This document shows, piece after piece, positions 35,223 through 47,002 of a stretch of 64,000 nt of DNA (positions within the stretch are counted from its first letter, which is position 1; every line of letters begins with the position of its first letter). A model generated the notes under the pieces. The model searched no databases and was not told the origin of the DNA. It was given only the letters and a program-made list of their open reading frames with translations. The position numbers and the translations under genes are program-made. The stretch comes from Ktedonospora formicarum (GTDB taxonomy: Bacteria; Chloroflexota; Ktedonobacteria; Ktedonobacterales; Ktedonobacteraceae), in contig NZ_BNJF01000004.1 of NCBI RefSeq assembly GCF_016587355.1, forward strand, positions 974,535-1,038,534, read 5' to 3'.

Positions 35223-36442
35223 ATGAGCTATCACCAAACTGGCCTCTATAATAGAACATTGCCACCTGAGCTAATGGAATTTGCCCATGCATTACGCAAT
35301 CCCTCACAATTTGCTTTGAGAGAGAAGGACACCATTGGTATTGCAAATGGCCTCTCTGGTATTGCACTCCTTCCTCTAACACTTGCAAACATTTGCCCTT
35401 CACACGATTGGTTTGCAGTTGCCCTCTCTTATGTTCAGGAGATTGCACATAAGTCCCATACTCAACCTTTAGCTTCCCTGGACTCTATCACGGTACGAGT
35501 GGCGTCGTCTTTGTCCTCTCATTTCTGGCAAAACAGGATCAACGGTATCATGTTCTCTGCCAAAAAGTTCTGGCTCAACTCCTCCAACAGATAAGGACTT
35601 GGAACTGGTTAGAGCGAGATATACTTCCTGGGCAACGCAATTTTGAACTGATTGGTGGAGCAGCTGGTATTATTCGTGTGCTTCTGCTCCATAGGGACGA
35701 AGCTGCTGTCCAATCCACATTAGAGCGCCTTGTGAGATATCTTATTTGGGTAAGCGAAGCCCCGCAGCGTTGGCAACATTATCCAGATATTTTGGGGTCA
35801 ATTGCAAGAGAGCGCTATCCTTATGGTTACACTGATCTTGGACTGGCTCATGGTATTACAGGTCCACTTGCAGTTCTCTCAATAGCATTGCTCCAAGGAT
35901 ATGCACTTCCTGGTATGCAAGGGGCTATCGAACGTTGGAGCACATGGTTAATCAAACACCATCTCACTCTGCCCTGGGGAAGAGACTGGCCGAGCCTCCT
36001 TCCTACGCAATATCAACTTCATGATTGTGTACCATCTCGCACAGCCTGGTGTTATGGGACCCCTGGCATAGCACGTACACTCTGGTTGGCTGGGCAAGCG
36101 CTTGGTAGAGAAGATGTATGCATCGTTGCACGCGAAGCTCTGGCGGCAGTTTTGCGTCGGCCTGCACGACAGCGGAATATTGATGACCCCCAAATATGCC
36201 ATGGAATGGCTGGACTTCTGCTCATTTGTCTACGTTTTGCCTACGATGATGCTCAAGCGTGCTCTCCCTGGCTGCAAGAAGCGCTTCCTCTTCTGATGGC
36301 TGATGTATTTTCTCGCTGGAAAGAGAAGAAAGCACAAATGGAGCCAGGCTTTCTTACAGGTGCAGTTGGAGGAGCTCTGACGCTCATTGCAGCACTCACA
36401 TCCCAGGAAGCGACGTGGGATCAAGTCCTGTTACTTTCCTGA
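35223..36442 (+). CDS. lanC: lanthionine synthetase C-like cyclase (apparent frameshift)
   Basis: GAGGAG precedes ATG 35223. The first 78 or so codons (with IGIANGLSGIALLPLTLA) are in one frame; the rest is in another, beginning PGLYHGTSGVVFVLSFLA. Adding one base between 35453 and 35482 (CCC at 35455-35457 or 35476-35478) joins them. The corrected protein is about 406 residues, the usual LanC size. The zinc ligands of LanC cyclases are present: Cys in WCYGTPG (codon at 36050) and the Cys-His pair in ICHGMAG (36197-36202). It would add Cys thiols to dehydrated Ser/Thr. It is 16 bp upstream of lanB. Confidence 0.85.
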
Positions 36443-36458
36443 ACAAGGAGATTTACAT

Positions 36459-39400
36459 ATGCTAACACCATGGTACCAACCTGCCTCCTTTTTTATGGTC
36501 CGCGTTCCATCACTTCCATTCTCATTGTTTACCCAACTCGCTGAAAGTGGTCATATCGAAGACTTTCAAGAAAAGCGCCTGGAACAACGGTGGCACGAGG
36601 CTTACCTTATGAGTCTGGAAACGCTTGCTCAGTATGTGGGGCATCCTCTTGTAGAACAAGCCCTTATCATTGCTAGCCCCAGTTTGTATCGAGCACTTCA
36701 TGAGTTGCCCACACAGCAAGTAGACAAAGATCGCCGAACAAGCAGAGCATATGAACGGCTTCTGCGCTATCTTATCCGAATGAGCAGTCGTCCTACACCA
36801 TTTGGTACCTGTGCCGGTGTCGCTTTCGGATCATTTGCTCAGAAAAGCAACCTTCAATTGGGTGAAAAAAGAATGCTTGCCTTACGCCCTGATATGCGCT
36901 GGCTTTCCGCTTTTCTTTCCTCTATTGAAGAGCGCTTTCTTTCGAGTCTGAAGGTGCAAGTCTCCACTTCACTGACACTCCTCGGTCAACGAGCATGTAT
37001 CTGGCAACAAAAACATCGAGGAACGCAGAGCGAACGTGTATGGCTCCGCATGACGCCTCTATTACAGACCGTCTGTTTGCACGCTCGTCAGCCCATATAC
37101 TATATAGATTTGAAGCATAAGTTACTGAGCGATTTTCCGCATGTGCGTGACGAGCACATGGAGACGTTTCTCAGGACACTCTGTCAACGAGGCGTATTAC
37201 TAACAACCTTGTTTCCCCCAGATGATGTCGAGCCACTTGCCTATGTACGCTCTCAACTTCAGACCAATACAGAAGTTGCTCCGCTTGTTAAACAGTTGTG
37301 CTCATTCCAAAATCTTTTTCGACGCCATCAAGCTCTGACCAATGCGCAGCTTGATGCGATTCAACAACAGCAGTCCACTCTGACTCCTCACTTTGAAGAT
37401 GTCACGCTTCATGTGGATACGCGCCAGTCGCTTAATCAACATGAACTTACCTCAGAAATAGGTAAAAAAGCAGCAAGTATTGCCGAAACGCTGCTGCGAC
37501 TGGGATTGTATCCGCTGGGCCTTCCTTCGGTGCATCGTGCCAGGAAACTTTTTCTTGAACGTCACGAAGAGCAAGAAGTGCCATTGCTTGATCTTTTTCG
37601 TCCTGAAGGGGTATTTGATAACCTCTATCAGCAGGATATGGATCTCAATGATCTACCAACTCGACAGCAACAACGCATTACTGAACGCAATCACTTTTTG
37701 CGTATGCTTGCAATGCAAGCAGTCAATGCCAGACAGAAACACATTGAACTCACGCCTGATCTTATAGAGCGGCTCTCATGCTGCCCGGCGACCCAAGAGC
37801 TCTCACCTCCCGCCTTACTTGATCTGTATATGCAGGTCATGGCTGAATCTCAGGATGCTATTGACCAGGGGAAATGGTATGGCTACGCCTCGCTTCTTCC
37901 TTTGGGTGGACGATCATATCGCCGCTTCCTCCACCTCTATGAACATGACGAGAGTGTACAAAGTCAGATCCGCGACCTCTGGCGAATCGATGATGCACTC
38001 AATCCTGAAACACTTCATGCGACATTGGCAATGTACCCTTCCAATATGCGGGACCTCAATGTTATGCACGGCCCATTATCAAACCAATATATTCTCCCGC
38101 TCCATCGAGCATCACTATCTTCAACAGAGCAAACCATTTTTCCAGATGATGTTCTTGTCAGCGTGCTGTCTGGTCAATTCCTCTTGCGCTCACGCTTCCA
38201 TAACAAGCCTATTCGAGTCACGCAGCCACATATGCTTTCCTTTACTCATCTCCCACCAATGGCTCGCTTTCTCCTTGAGGCATCACATGATGGAGAGGCA
38301 TTCCCTGGAGCCTTTCAATGGGGGGCAGCCGGTGATCTCCCTTTTATTCCTCGCTTGGTCCAAGGAAACACTATCTTAAGCCCGGCACAGTGGACACTTA
38401 TGGAGGCAATACTCCAATTAGAAAACCATATAGTAGAACCTGTAGACTGGTTCCGCGCAATACAGCATTGGCGAGGACAGTGGAATGTTCCACGCTACGT
38501 TTATTTGCTGGAAAAGGAAGATCGATTACTCCTGGATCTAGAATGCGTCTTAATGGTTGATCTACTCCGACAGGAACTGTTCAAGAAAGGGCGAGAGAAA
38601 AAACAGTTACAACTCCAGGAAGCCCCTCCACTCGAACAGATGGCATGGCTTCGAGATCAAAAAGGAATATCGTACCTTTCTGAATTCGTTATTCCTCTCA
38701 CGCGGAGGACGGCCTCACCTAGACCACCATCTCTACCATCTGTGCATAAAGAGATTTCACAAGTAGAACGCTGTTTTCTCCCAGGTCAAGAATGGCTCTA
38801 TATCAAACTCTATCTTCCAGAAGGCCTCCACAATACTTTGCTCACTGGACCATTGCATTCTTTTCTCCAGGATCATCGAACATGGTTTCGTGGATGGTTT
38901 TTCGTGCGCTATCACGACCCCAGGCACATATTCGTTTGCGTTTCTTTGTACCTGATGAGCAACATCGAGAACAGTTGCTTCATGCGCTGCTTGTCTGGAG
39001 CCATGAGCGCCAGGCTGAAGGGCTTTTGTTACGAAGCACTCTTGATACCTATGAGCGTGAGACAGAGCGATATGGAGGGCCTGAAGCTATAAGCGCGATA
39101 GAATCAGTCTTTTGTGCTCAAAGTGAGGCTGCCTGTGCCCTCCTTCTTCAACAAAAGCAGGCTTCACCGTTACTATTTGAAGCCGTATATGCCCTTGATT
39201 ACCTTTGGACAGATTGGGGCTATGACCTTTCGACGCGATATCAACTAGTGCAACGTCGATTTTCGCCTTACAAGGAACCACCGGCCTTGCGCGAACAACG
39301 AAAGCCTCTTCTTGCCTTTCTCTCAAACCCACCAGAACACACGAAAGCTACTTTTGAGCACCAACGATCTGTAATTTCACAGACCGCCCAGACGATAAGC

Positions 39401-39562
39401 CACTTAGCACAATGTGAAGCACTTTGTCGTCATGAAGAAGACATTCTCTGGAGTCTTTCACATATGAGTTGCAATCGATTACTTGGCACCAAGCGTGCAT
39501 ACGAACAGGATGCGTATCGCCTCTGGGTAATAGCTCTCAAAACGCGCTATCATACAGCATAA
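36459..39562 (+). CDS. lanB: lantibiotic dehydratase LanB (apparent frameshift near the C-terminal domain)
   Basis: ATG 36459 follows AAGGAG by 8 bp. The N-terminal 800 residues are a LanB glutamylation domain: ASFFMVRVPSLPF start, RYLIRMSSRPTPFGTCAG (the conserved R-x-TPFG-x-x-AG motif) and GRSYRRFLHLYEHDES. The C-terminal elimination domain (SpaB_C type) starts LPGQEWLYIKLYLPEG and WFFVRYHDP, then continues in another frame as AHIRLRFFVPDEQH. One extra C in CCCC 38918-38921 gives YHDPQAHIRLRFF. The corrected length is about 1034 residues, normal for full-length LanB. It uses glutamyl-tRNA to dehydrate Ser/Thr of the precursor. Confidence 0.87.
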
Positions 39563-39565
39563 TAA

Positions 39566-39598
39566 GATGAGAGGCGGCATTCTACCGCCCCTCATTCT
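39566..39598. terminator. bidirectional hairpin between lanB and dnaE
   Basis: GATGAGAGGCGG pairs with CCGCCCCTCATT, with one mismatch and a 7-base loop. It sits 3 bp after the lanB stop and 1-2 bp before the corrected dnaE stop at 39600, so the genes are convergent and share it. Confidence 0.7.
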
Positions 39599-39599
39599 C

Positions 39600-42500
39600 T
39601 TACATAGGCTGAACTTTAATATTCTCTTCGCCGAGAATGTGGGCCACCTGCTGATGAAGTTGAGGAGAAAAATCAATGGTGTTTTCATGTGGAGTCAGAC
39701 GAACACACCATTCCCCATTACAGACCTCGATTTCGTAGAGATCATGCCCTTTGTCAGCTTGACGAAGGCAATCATGAAGATCATGCACCTTTATTTTGGC
39801 GTCTGAGATGGCAATTTCATCGCCCCCCAAGAATGTAGCGTGAACCAGACGAGGTGGCGCTGGCGATTCATCTCCTTCTCTACAGCTTGGAGTGGCTCGA
39901 TTTTGTTACAGAGCACATTCACCTCGTCACGCTGCTCCCGGTACTGAGTTTCACCAGTCAGAAGCACTACCTTGTCTTCCTCGATATAGGCTTTAAAGGT
40001 CTCATAATCGCGAGGAAAGACTGTGACGACCATTCCTCCTTGTGCATCTTCAAGGGTGAAGCTACACATCATATCGCCTTTTTTGGTACTAAAGGCTCTA
40101 ATGTTGGTGATGACCCCTCCCAGAGTGACCGCCTTTTTCCCGACCTCTGCACCTTTCTCTAGTAATTCTGCAGTGCTATGGGTCACGCGCCCATCAAATA
40201 AGTGCGCTAGGTAGGTTAGTGGGTGAGGAGAGATGTAGACACCAATCAACTCCTTCTCCCAGTCTAGGAGTTGCTTACGGGAAATCTCTGTCGCATCTGA
40301 AAGCGTAAAGGCCAGCGCCGCTGGGGCAGAGGCAAGATCTTTAAAGAGACTAAAGACTTCTCGTTCTCGCGCTTGACGCTCTCGTTTTCCATAGGTAATT
40401 GCTGTTTCCACCGAGGCTAGGAGCCGATGACGATTCCCTTCGCCTTCGATAGAATCCAGAGCCCCCGCTTTAATAAGATTTTCGATGACGCCTTTTCCCA
40501 CAGTGACGCGAACACAAAAATCCATGAACGAGGTGAATGGTCCACCATCTGCACGCGCACGTAGTATCTCAGTGATTGGGCCTTCACCGATACCTTTGAT
40601 GGCAAGCAAGCCAAAGCGAATATTACCCTCTTCGACTGAGAAACCAAGTTCGCTCGCATTGACATCTGGACCCAGTACTTTGACTCCCATTTTGTGTGCT
40701 TCAGCGATGAAGACAGCGATCTGTTTTGAGTCTCCAGCATCAGCCGTGAGAGCCGCTGCCATATACTCCGCAGGATAATTGGCTTTGAGATAAGCCGTAT
40801 AGTAGGCAACCACCCCGTAGCTTGCAGCATGTGCCTTATTAAAGCCATAACCGCCAAAGGGGAGCACTAAGGTAAAGAGCTTTTCGGCATCCGCTGCCTT
40901 CATGCCATTATTGACGCAGCCTTGAATAAAATCACCTTTGTATCCCTCAACTTCATCCATCTTTTTTTTGCTCAAGGCTTTACGGAACTTATTGACTTTG
41001 CCCCAGGAGAAACCGGCCAAGTTGTTCGCAATCTGGAGCACCTGATCCTGATAGACAATAACACCGTAGGATTCAGCGAGCCATTCCGAGAGGCGGGGAT
41101 CGAGATAGGTAACCTTCTTACGCCCATGTTTGCAGGCCACGAACTCTGGAATACTATCCATAGGGCCGGGACGGTAGAGTGCAACCATCGCCATAATGTC
41201 TTCAATGCATGTCGGTTTCAATTGCTTGAGATACTCGCGCATCTTCGCAGACTCAAGCTGGAAAACCGCGATGGCATCACCACGCGAGAGCATCGCAAAA
41301 GCATTCTCTCGCTTCTCACTCAAGACAGGATCAGGTATCGGGTCAACAGGAATCTGCTCCAAGAGCAATTCTTCGCCCTGGGTCTTGGCGACAAATGCGA
41401 GAGCTTCTCTGAGCACAGAGAGATTGGCAAGTCCAAGGAAATCATATTTGATAAGTCCGAGATTGTCCTCCAACCACTTATGCTCGTAGCCAGAGACCAG
41501 GGGTGTCGTAGGATCTTTGGGGTCTTTGCGCGAAAGGGGAACAATCTCATTAAGTGGTCTGGCCGAGAGGAGAACTCCCGCTGCATGCACACCAGTTGAG
41601 CGGTTGAGACCCTCCAACTGACGGGCAAAATCAATGATTTCGTGCACCTCTCCATTCTGGCGGTAAAGCGTGTTGAGTTCAGATACCTCATCTAATGAAC
41701 TTTGGAGCGTCACCTTTGGCCCTGTCGGGATCAAGCGCGTAATCCGTTCTCCAAGCTCTGTCTTTCCCAAAGCACGGGCCACATCCTTGACCGAGCCTTT
41801 GGCCGCCAGGGTGTTAAAGGTTACCATCTGAGCTGTTTTCTCCAACCCATAACGCTGCATGGTATAGTTGATGACCTCTTCACGCCTGGAATCAGGATAG
41901 TCCATGTCGATATCGGGCATGTCGTTGCGTTCAGGATTCATGAAGCGCTCGAAGAGCAAACCATAGCGCAACGGATCCACATTGGTAATCCCCAAACAAT
42001 AGGCTACCAGGCTACCAGCCGCTGATCCTCTCGCCAGACAAGTAATACCATGGTCACGAGCATAATTTGTAACATCCTGCTGAATGAGGAAATAACTGGC
42101 AAACCCTTTTTGCTTGATGATACTAAACTCATAATCAATCTGTTCCTGAACGCGCGTACTGACCTCCCCAAATCGCCATCCTACCCCTTTTTGACAGAGA
42201 TAATAAAGGTAGTCATCGGGCGAGGAAAAACCGTCTGGAATATCAAAGATAGGTAATCCAGCCTTCTTGGCTGTAGGATCAATCTGACAGCGCTCGGCAA
42301 GTGTCACTGTATTTCGCAATATTTCAGGAATATCAGGGTACAGACGGGCCATTTCCTGTGGTGATTTCAGGAAATATTCATCAGAGTCAAAACGGAAGCG
42401 GTCTGGATCATCATAGCGATTATTCATCTGAATGCAGAGAAAGAGATCGTGAGCCTTAGCTTGCTCTTTGTTGACATAATGCAGATCATTTGTCAAAATG

Positions 42501-43111
42501 GCGGGCACATGCATATCCTGGTAGATCTGGTAGAGACCATTATTGCATGCATCTTGTGGAGATCCCTTGCCATAGTGCTGTTGAAATTCCAAATAAAAAT
42601 TCTCGGGTCCAAAGACATCCTGGTACCAGCGAACAGCCCGTTGAGCTGCCTCCATATCCTGCTTCTCCACCAAGAGTTCTGGAATCTCCCCACCCAAACA
42701 GGAAGATGTCGCGACCAGCCCTTCGGAATGAGTTTGGAGCATCTTTTTATCAATACGAGGCTTGCCATAGTAGAGGCCATGAGTAAACCCCAAAGTCGTC
42801 AACTTCATCAAGTTCTCATACCCAACTTGGGTATGAGCAAGAAGCACTAAATGCCAATAGGCATTATTCTTTTTGGGTTTGTAGTTGACATCATCAACGA
42901 GATACGCCTCCATGCCAATCACTGGATGAATTCCCTGCTTCTGGCATTCCAGATAAAACTCCATCGCCCCATACATCGCTCCATGATCTGTGATCGCCAA
43001 ATGCTCCATCCCTAAAGACTTGGCTTGCTTCACCAGTGTTGGAATACGACTAAGCCCATCCAGCAAGGAATACTCAGTATGCACATGTAAGTGCGCAAAA
43101 TCGCTTGCCAT
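39600..43111 (-). CDS. dnaE: DNA polymerase III alpha subunit (apparent frameshift at the 3' end)
   Basis: The replicative polymerase. It has an N-terminal PHP domain (HLHVHTEYSLLDGL), polymerase active-site MPDIDMDYPDSRREEV, MVALYRPGPMDSIPEF, helix-hairpin-helix and an OB-fold (LGGVITNIRAFSTKKGDM). The long frame ends at 39791 in a short non-homologous tail, but the family C-terminus continues in the next frame: GGDEIAISDAKIKVHDLHD to HILGEENIKV. One extra C in CCCCCC 39823-39828 gives LHSWGGDEIAI. The corrected length is about 1170 residues. A frameshift in this essential gene is more likely a consensus error than real. GAGGAG precedes the start. Confidence 0.93.
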
Positions 43112-43283
43112 TGTAAATATCGCTCCTCAACAAAATACTTACAGGCATTATAACTAATGTTCCTTTTGCCTTTGTCCAGGCAATTTTGTAAAACAACACA
43201 AGAAGAGGAGCACATTGACAAGAGAAAACCAGCCACAAAAGAGACAAAACATTGAAACGTCATTAACCAAAAAAGCCTAATTG

Positions 43284-43316
43284 TCCTACTCTCGTCCCAT
43301 TCCCGTCCCACTTTTG
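43284..43316. promoter_or_regulatory. three 11-bp direct repeats, second candidate SARP site
   Basis: Units TCCTACTCTCG (43284-43294), TCCCATTCCCG (43295-43305) and TCCCACTTTTG (43306-43316). Same 11-bp period, orientation and ending as the array at 34690-34722. They lie in the 660-bp region between the dnaE start and the NACHT gene, 173 bp from dnaE and 456 bp from the NACHT start. The rest of the region (43112-43771) shows no gene. Confidence 0.5.
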
Positions 43317-43771
43317 TCTCAAGTGGCAAAGTGCATTTGAAGGAGAAACAGGCCAAAATAAAATATGTATATGGAGGCAATGAATACCTATTTTAGAAAA
43401 CATTGACAGCATGGCTTCCCACAACAGTGGCAAAGAACGAACGTTTGTAGTGGCAATGACAATCTGTCACCTGACTGTATGCCGGAAAAATCGTTAACCA
43501 TCTTTAATGAAGTTTATCAATTCAAGCCATTCTTTCCACATCATGAGATAAGTTATATATTTTTAGTGAAGGCTCAAGTGTATACCTGCAGAAGGTACTT
43601 TTAAGTCATTTTACCTCTTCCAAAGTTTTATCTTTGACTCAACTATGTTACAATACAAGACGTCTTTTATGTTTTTATTTCCTTACTTTTAAATAGATAT
43701 ATTCCTGTTTGTGGATATATTGCATAAATATCTGTTATTTGACAGGCTTTAACCAACAGAAGGTGACTCCT

Positions 43772-46700
43772 ATGCATGCACCTAATCTACTTATGCCGTT
43801 TTCGCTCTTTATGCAAATTATGGAATTTCAATCTTTTGCGTGGAAAGAATCGAAGAGTACTCATTTCTTAGCTACATTCTTCCCTCTCTTCGTTGTTACA
43901 ACATCCCCTGCTACAGCGCAGCCAACACCTCAGAATGGACAACTTCTTACTCTCTCATCAACGGATATAACAACGATTTTGGTTGCCATAATTAGTCTCA
44001 TGGGAGGGATAATTGTCGCAGTAATTGCAGGGTTATATGGCCGCTATACGATGCGTCACCAAAAGAAAATCGAGCGGCTTTATGAAAAAGAAAAACAACA
44101 AGAACACAATACAGAAGAACAAGCACAAAAACTTCGACAGGATATGCAACGTGCTCAGAATATTCACATGCGAGCTCAAACATATCGGCAAGCAGTGAGA
44201 GTTGACCCATATATCTCTCGCCTTCAAATCTTAGATCTTAGTCGCCCTCTGGAGGTTTCAAGTATTTTTATCAGGGTACGTGTTCATCAGGAGGCACGTC
44301 TGCGCTACAAGTTAGATAGTACACTGCTTGAAGCAGAGGCGAAACGAGATCCTATTGCCCTTTTAGAAGCAAACATTAATCGAATTGAAGCTCGTACACA
44401 CAATGCTGTTCAACCAGATGAAGCTATACGCCGCTACAAACACTGTGTCTTCGTTGGTGATCCTGGAGCTGGAAAGACAACACTCCTAAAATACCTGACA
44501 TTGAAAGCTGCAGAGGGCTCTCTCCCAGGACTACCAGACCTCCCAATCTATGTTGAGCTAAATGCCTTTGTTAATTCCTCACATGAGCATCTCCTTGATT
44601 TTATTGCCTCACAATGGGATGAGAGATATGGATTTCCTTCAATGGAAGCACGTACATATATTGAAACCTGTCTTGATGAAGGGAAAGCTCTCTTGCTTCT
44701 AGATGCATTAGATGAAGCGATGATTGGTGATGATGATACAGCAGCCGAAGCTACCTATAGACGTGTCATAACAGCTATCACCAATTTAGCAGTTCGGTTT
44801 CGATCATCTCCTTTTGTTGTTACCACACGAAAAGCTGGCTATCAACAAAAAATGCCATTGAGAGGGTTTACTGAATTAGAAATTGTAGAATTTGGCATAG
44901 AAGACATTAAACTTTTCATTAAAAACTGGTTTTCCCACCGCCAAGACCAGAAGCAATATCAAAGTAGCCATGATCTACTCAAGAAGCTTGAGAGTAACGC
45001 GCGCATTCAAGCTCTTGCCACGAACCCCCTTCTACTCTCACTTATAACTATGGTTTATGAGGCACAACTTGACCTACCAGAGCGGCGCTCTGAGCTGTAT
45101 AAGCGATGTACCGAAATGTTACTCACTGAATGGGATGCCAAACGTGATATTTATCGTCGTAGGGAATTTAAACCAGAGCACAAGCGTCAACTTCTGGCGG
45201 AAATTGCTTGGCACTTTCATCAACAGAGACGCCGCTATTTCCCTGAACAGGAATTGCTCACGATTATTGGGCAATTCCTGCCAAAAATTGGGTTAAAAAT
45301 ATCGAGTCAACGACGCATTTTAGCTGAAATAGCCAATGAGAATGGCCTACTCAAGCAATTTGCTCATGGATGGCATGGCTTTATGCACCTTACTTTTCAA
45401 GAGTATTTTGTCGTACAGTTTATCTCAGATCATCAACGAGCAGATCTCATATTGAAACACTACACCGATCCCTGGTGGGAAGAAGTCCTGTTGTTGTATG
45501 CAGGTTATGCTCCTGATAGCAGTTCTGTCTTAGCTGAATTGCTAGGACAGTCAAACGCCACACTTATACCAGAAGATATTTTTCACTCGAAAGCAATTAC
45601 CGCAGGACGCTGTTTGGCAGAACGCCCCACAATACGCCAAGTTGTTCTCCGAGAGGAAACAATCAATCGGCTATTTGACCTCCTTTCTACGAAAACACAT
45701 ACTTTTACGAAAGAGCGTATAGCACAAGTCCTTGTGGCCATTGGTGGGAAAGAGGTTAATCAGCGGCTTCTACACATTATCAATGAGCAGTCTAAAAAGA
45801 TTGTTGTAGCACAAAGCATAGCAGAAGCAATAGGAGATAGTGGTGACAGATCCATCATTGTTGAAATGATGAGCATCCTTGTTGATCCACAAATGCCCGT
45901 GCTTATTCGCCGAAGCATTGCCTACGCACTTGGAAAAATTGGGGATTCTTCCATTGTTCCAGAGTTGCTCCAACTCCTCGCTGATCAGCGCATAAATGCG
46001 TTGGTACGCCAAAGTATTGCTGAGGCACTTGGAAAGGTTGGGGATTCTTCCATTGCGCCAGAGTTGCTCCAACTCCTCGCTGATCAGCGCATAAATGCAC
46101 CAGTGCGCCAAAGTATTGCTGATATTTTGGGAGGCTTAGGAGAACGTTCAGTTATTCCACGATTATTAGAACTCCTCAAAGTGCCCTCTTCTAGTGTCAT
46201 TGTTCAACGAAGCATAGCGGAAGCTTTAGGAAGATTGGATCGTGCGGCAGTGATTGAGGATTTCATCAAGCTCTTGCATGATCAGAGTCTTGGACCATCC
46301 GCGCGTCAAAGTATCATAACTACTCTGGGAAAATTGGGGGAACGAACAGCTATTCCTCATCTCCTTCAGATACTTGACAATGACCAAGAACTCCTTATTG
46401 TGCGTCAGTATGCAGCAGAAGCCTTAGGTCGTTTGGGGGATCGCAATGTTGTTCCAGCGCTTTGGTCAGCGGTAGCACAACAACGAGGACAGAAGGACAT
46501 TACAGTTCTAGCGGGGATTATCAATGCTCTAGCTAAATTGGGAGAACCTTCTGTTCTCCCTGCGCTCGCACGTATGGTGGAGAGCCCTCAAATCGATGTT
46601 TTTCTGCGTAGAATCATGATTGAGACACTTGGTGATTCTGAAGCCTCTTCAATAACATCCATCCTCCTTCAGATACTTACCAATCGAAAAATTACGCCGC

Positions 46701-47002
46701 TTGTGCGCGAGGATGTTGCCGAAATGCTAGGAAAGATAGGAGACAAAACAGTTGTCCCTCAACTCCTTCAGATACTTTCAAGTCAACAGCTAGACAATGG
46801 CATCAACCGTAAAATTGCTGGAGTCATCGAACAGCTTGCTGACGATGTTCAGACAATTACAATTCTTGGAGAACTTCTTTATGATTCAAATGTCGCAGAA
46901 GCCATTTACCGGGCAATGTGGTTCATTAGCAGGCGAGCAGGGGTAAGGCTGATTCACAATGGCTACACGTCTATGGATGCGTTCGATATTGTAAAGTGGT
47001 AG
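43772..47002 (+). CDS. NACHT-domain STAND ATPase with HEAT-like repeats
   Basis: A 1076-residue protein. ATG 43772 is preferred over 43709 because GAAGGTG lies 6 bp upstream. A membrane helix (TTILVAIISLMGGIIVAVIAG, about residues 70-92) is followed by a charged coiled coil (IERLYEKEKQQEHNTEEQAQ). The NACHT domain has Walker A VFVGDPGAGKTTLLKYL (about residue 225) and Walker B ALLLLDALDEA (about 305), then TNPLLLSLI. From about residue 645 there are at least ten HEAT/PBS-lyase-type repeats (for instance VRQSIAEALGKVGDSSIAPELL); two adjacent ones are nearly identical in DNA. Known NACHT proteins sense ligands through such repeats; some are anti-phage. Target here is unknown. Confidence 0.87.
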   Translation: MHAPNLLMPFSLFMQIMEFQSFAWKESKSTHFLATFFPLFVVTTSPATAQPTPQNGQLLTLSSTDITTILVAIISLMGGIIVAVIAGLYGRYTMRHQKKIERLYEKEKQQEHNTEEQAQKLRQDMQRAQNIHMRAQTYRQAVRVDPYISRLQILDLSRPLEVSSIFIRVRVHQEARLRYKLDSTLLEAEAKRDPIALLEANINRIEARTHNAVQPDEAIRRYKHCVFVGDPGAGKTTLLKYLTLKAAEGSLPGLPDLPIYVELNAFVNSSHEHLLDFIASQWDERYGFPSMEARTYIETCLDEGKALLLLDALDEAMIGDDDTAAEATYRRVITAITNLAVRFRSSPFVVTTRKAGYQQKMPLRGFTELEIVEFGIEDIKLFIKNWFSHRQDQKQYQSSHDLLKKLESNARIQALATNPLLLSLITMVYEAQLDLPERRSELYKRCTEMLLTEWDAKRDIYRRREFKPEHKRQLLAEIAWHFHQQRRRYFPEQELLTIIGQFLPKIGLKISSQRRILAEIANENGLLKQFAHGWHGFMHLTFQEYFVVQFISDHQRADLILKHYTDPWWEEVLLLYAGYAPDSSSVLAELLGQSNATLIPEDIFHSKAITAGRCLAERPTIRQVVLREETINRLFDLLSTKTHTFTKERIAQVLVAIGGKEVNQRLLHIINEQSKKIVVAQSIAEAIGDSGDRSIIVEMMSILVDPQMPVLIRRSIAYALGKIGDSSIVPELLQLLADQRINALVRQSIAEALGKVGDSSIAPELLQLLADQRINAPVRQSIADILGGLGERSVIPRLLELLKVPSSSVIVQRSIAEALGRLDRAAVIEDFIKLLHDQSLGPSARQSIITTLGKLGERTAIPHLLQILDNDQELLIVRQYAAEALGRLGDRNVVPALWSAVAQQRGQKDITVLAGIINALAKLGEPSVLPALARMVESPQIDVFLRRIMIETLGDSEASSITSILLQILTNRKITPLVREDVAEMLGKIGDKTVVPQLLQILSSQQLDNGINRKIAGVIEQLADDVQTITILGELLYDSNVAEAIYRAMWFISRRAGVRLIHNGYTSMDAFDIVKW

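Noticed and set aside
38792..39562. A separate thiopeptide-type second dehydratase gene
   Set aside because: The start lies inside lanB, has no ribosome site, and one added base at 38918-38921 fuses it to lanB with the usual domain order.
45903..46110. A separate repeat array or CRISPR in the NACHT region
   Set aside because: The repeats are in frame and encode HEAT units; there are no spacers of constant length.
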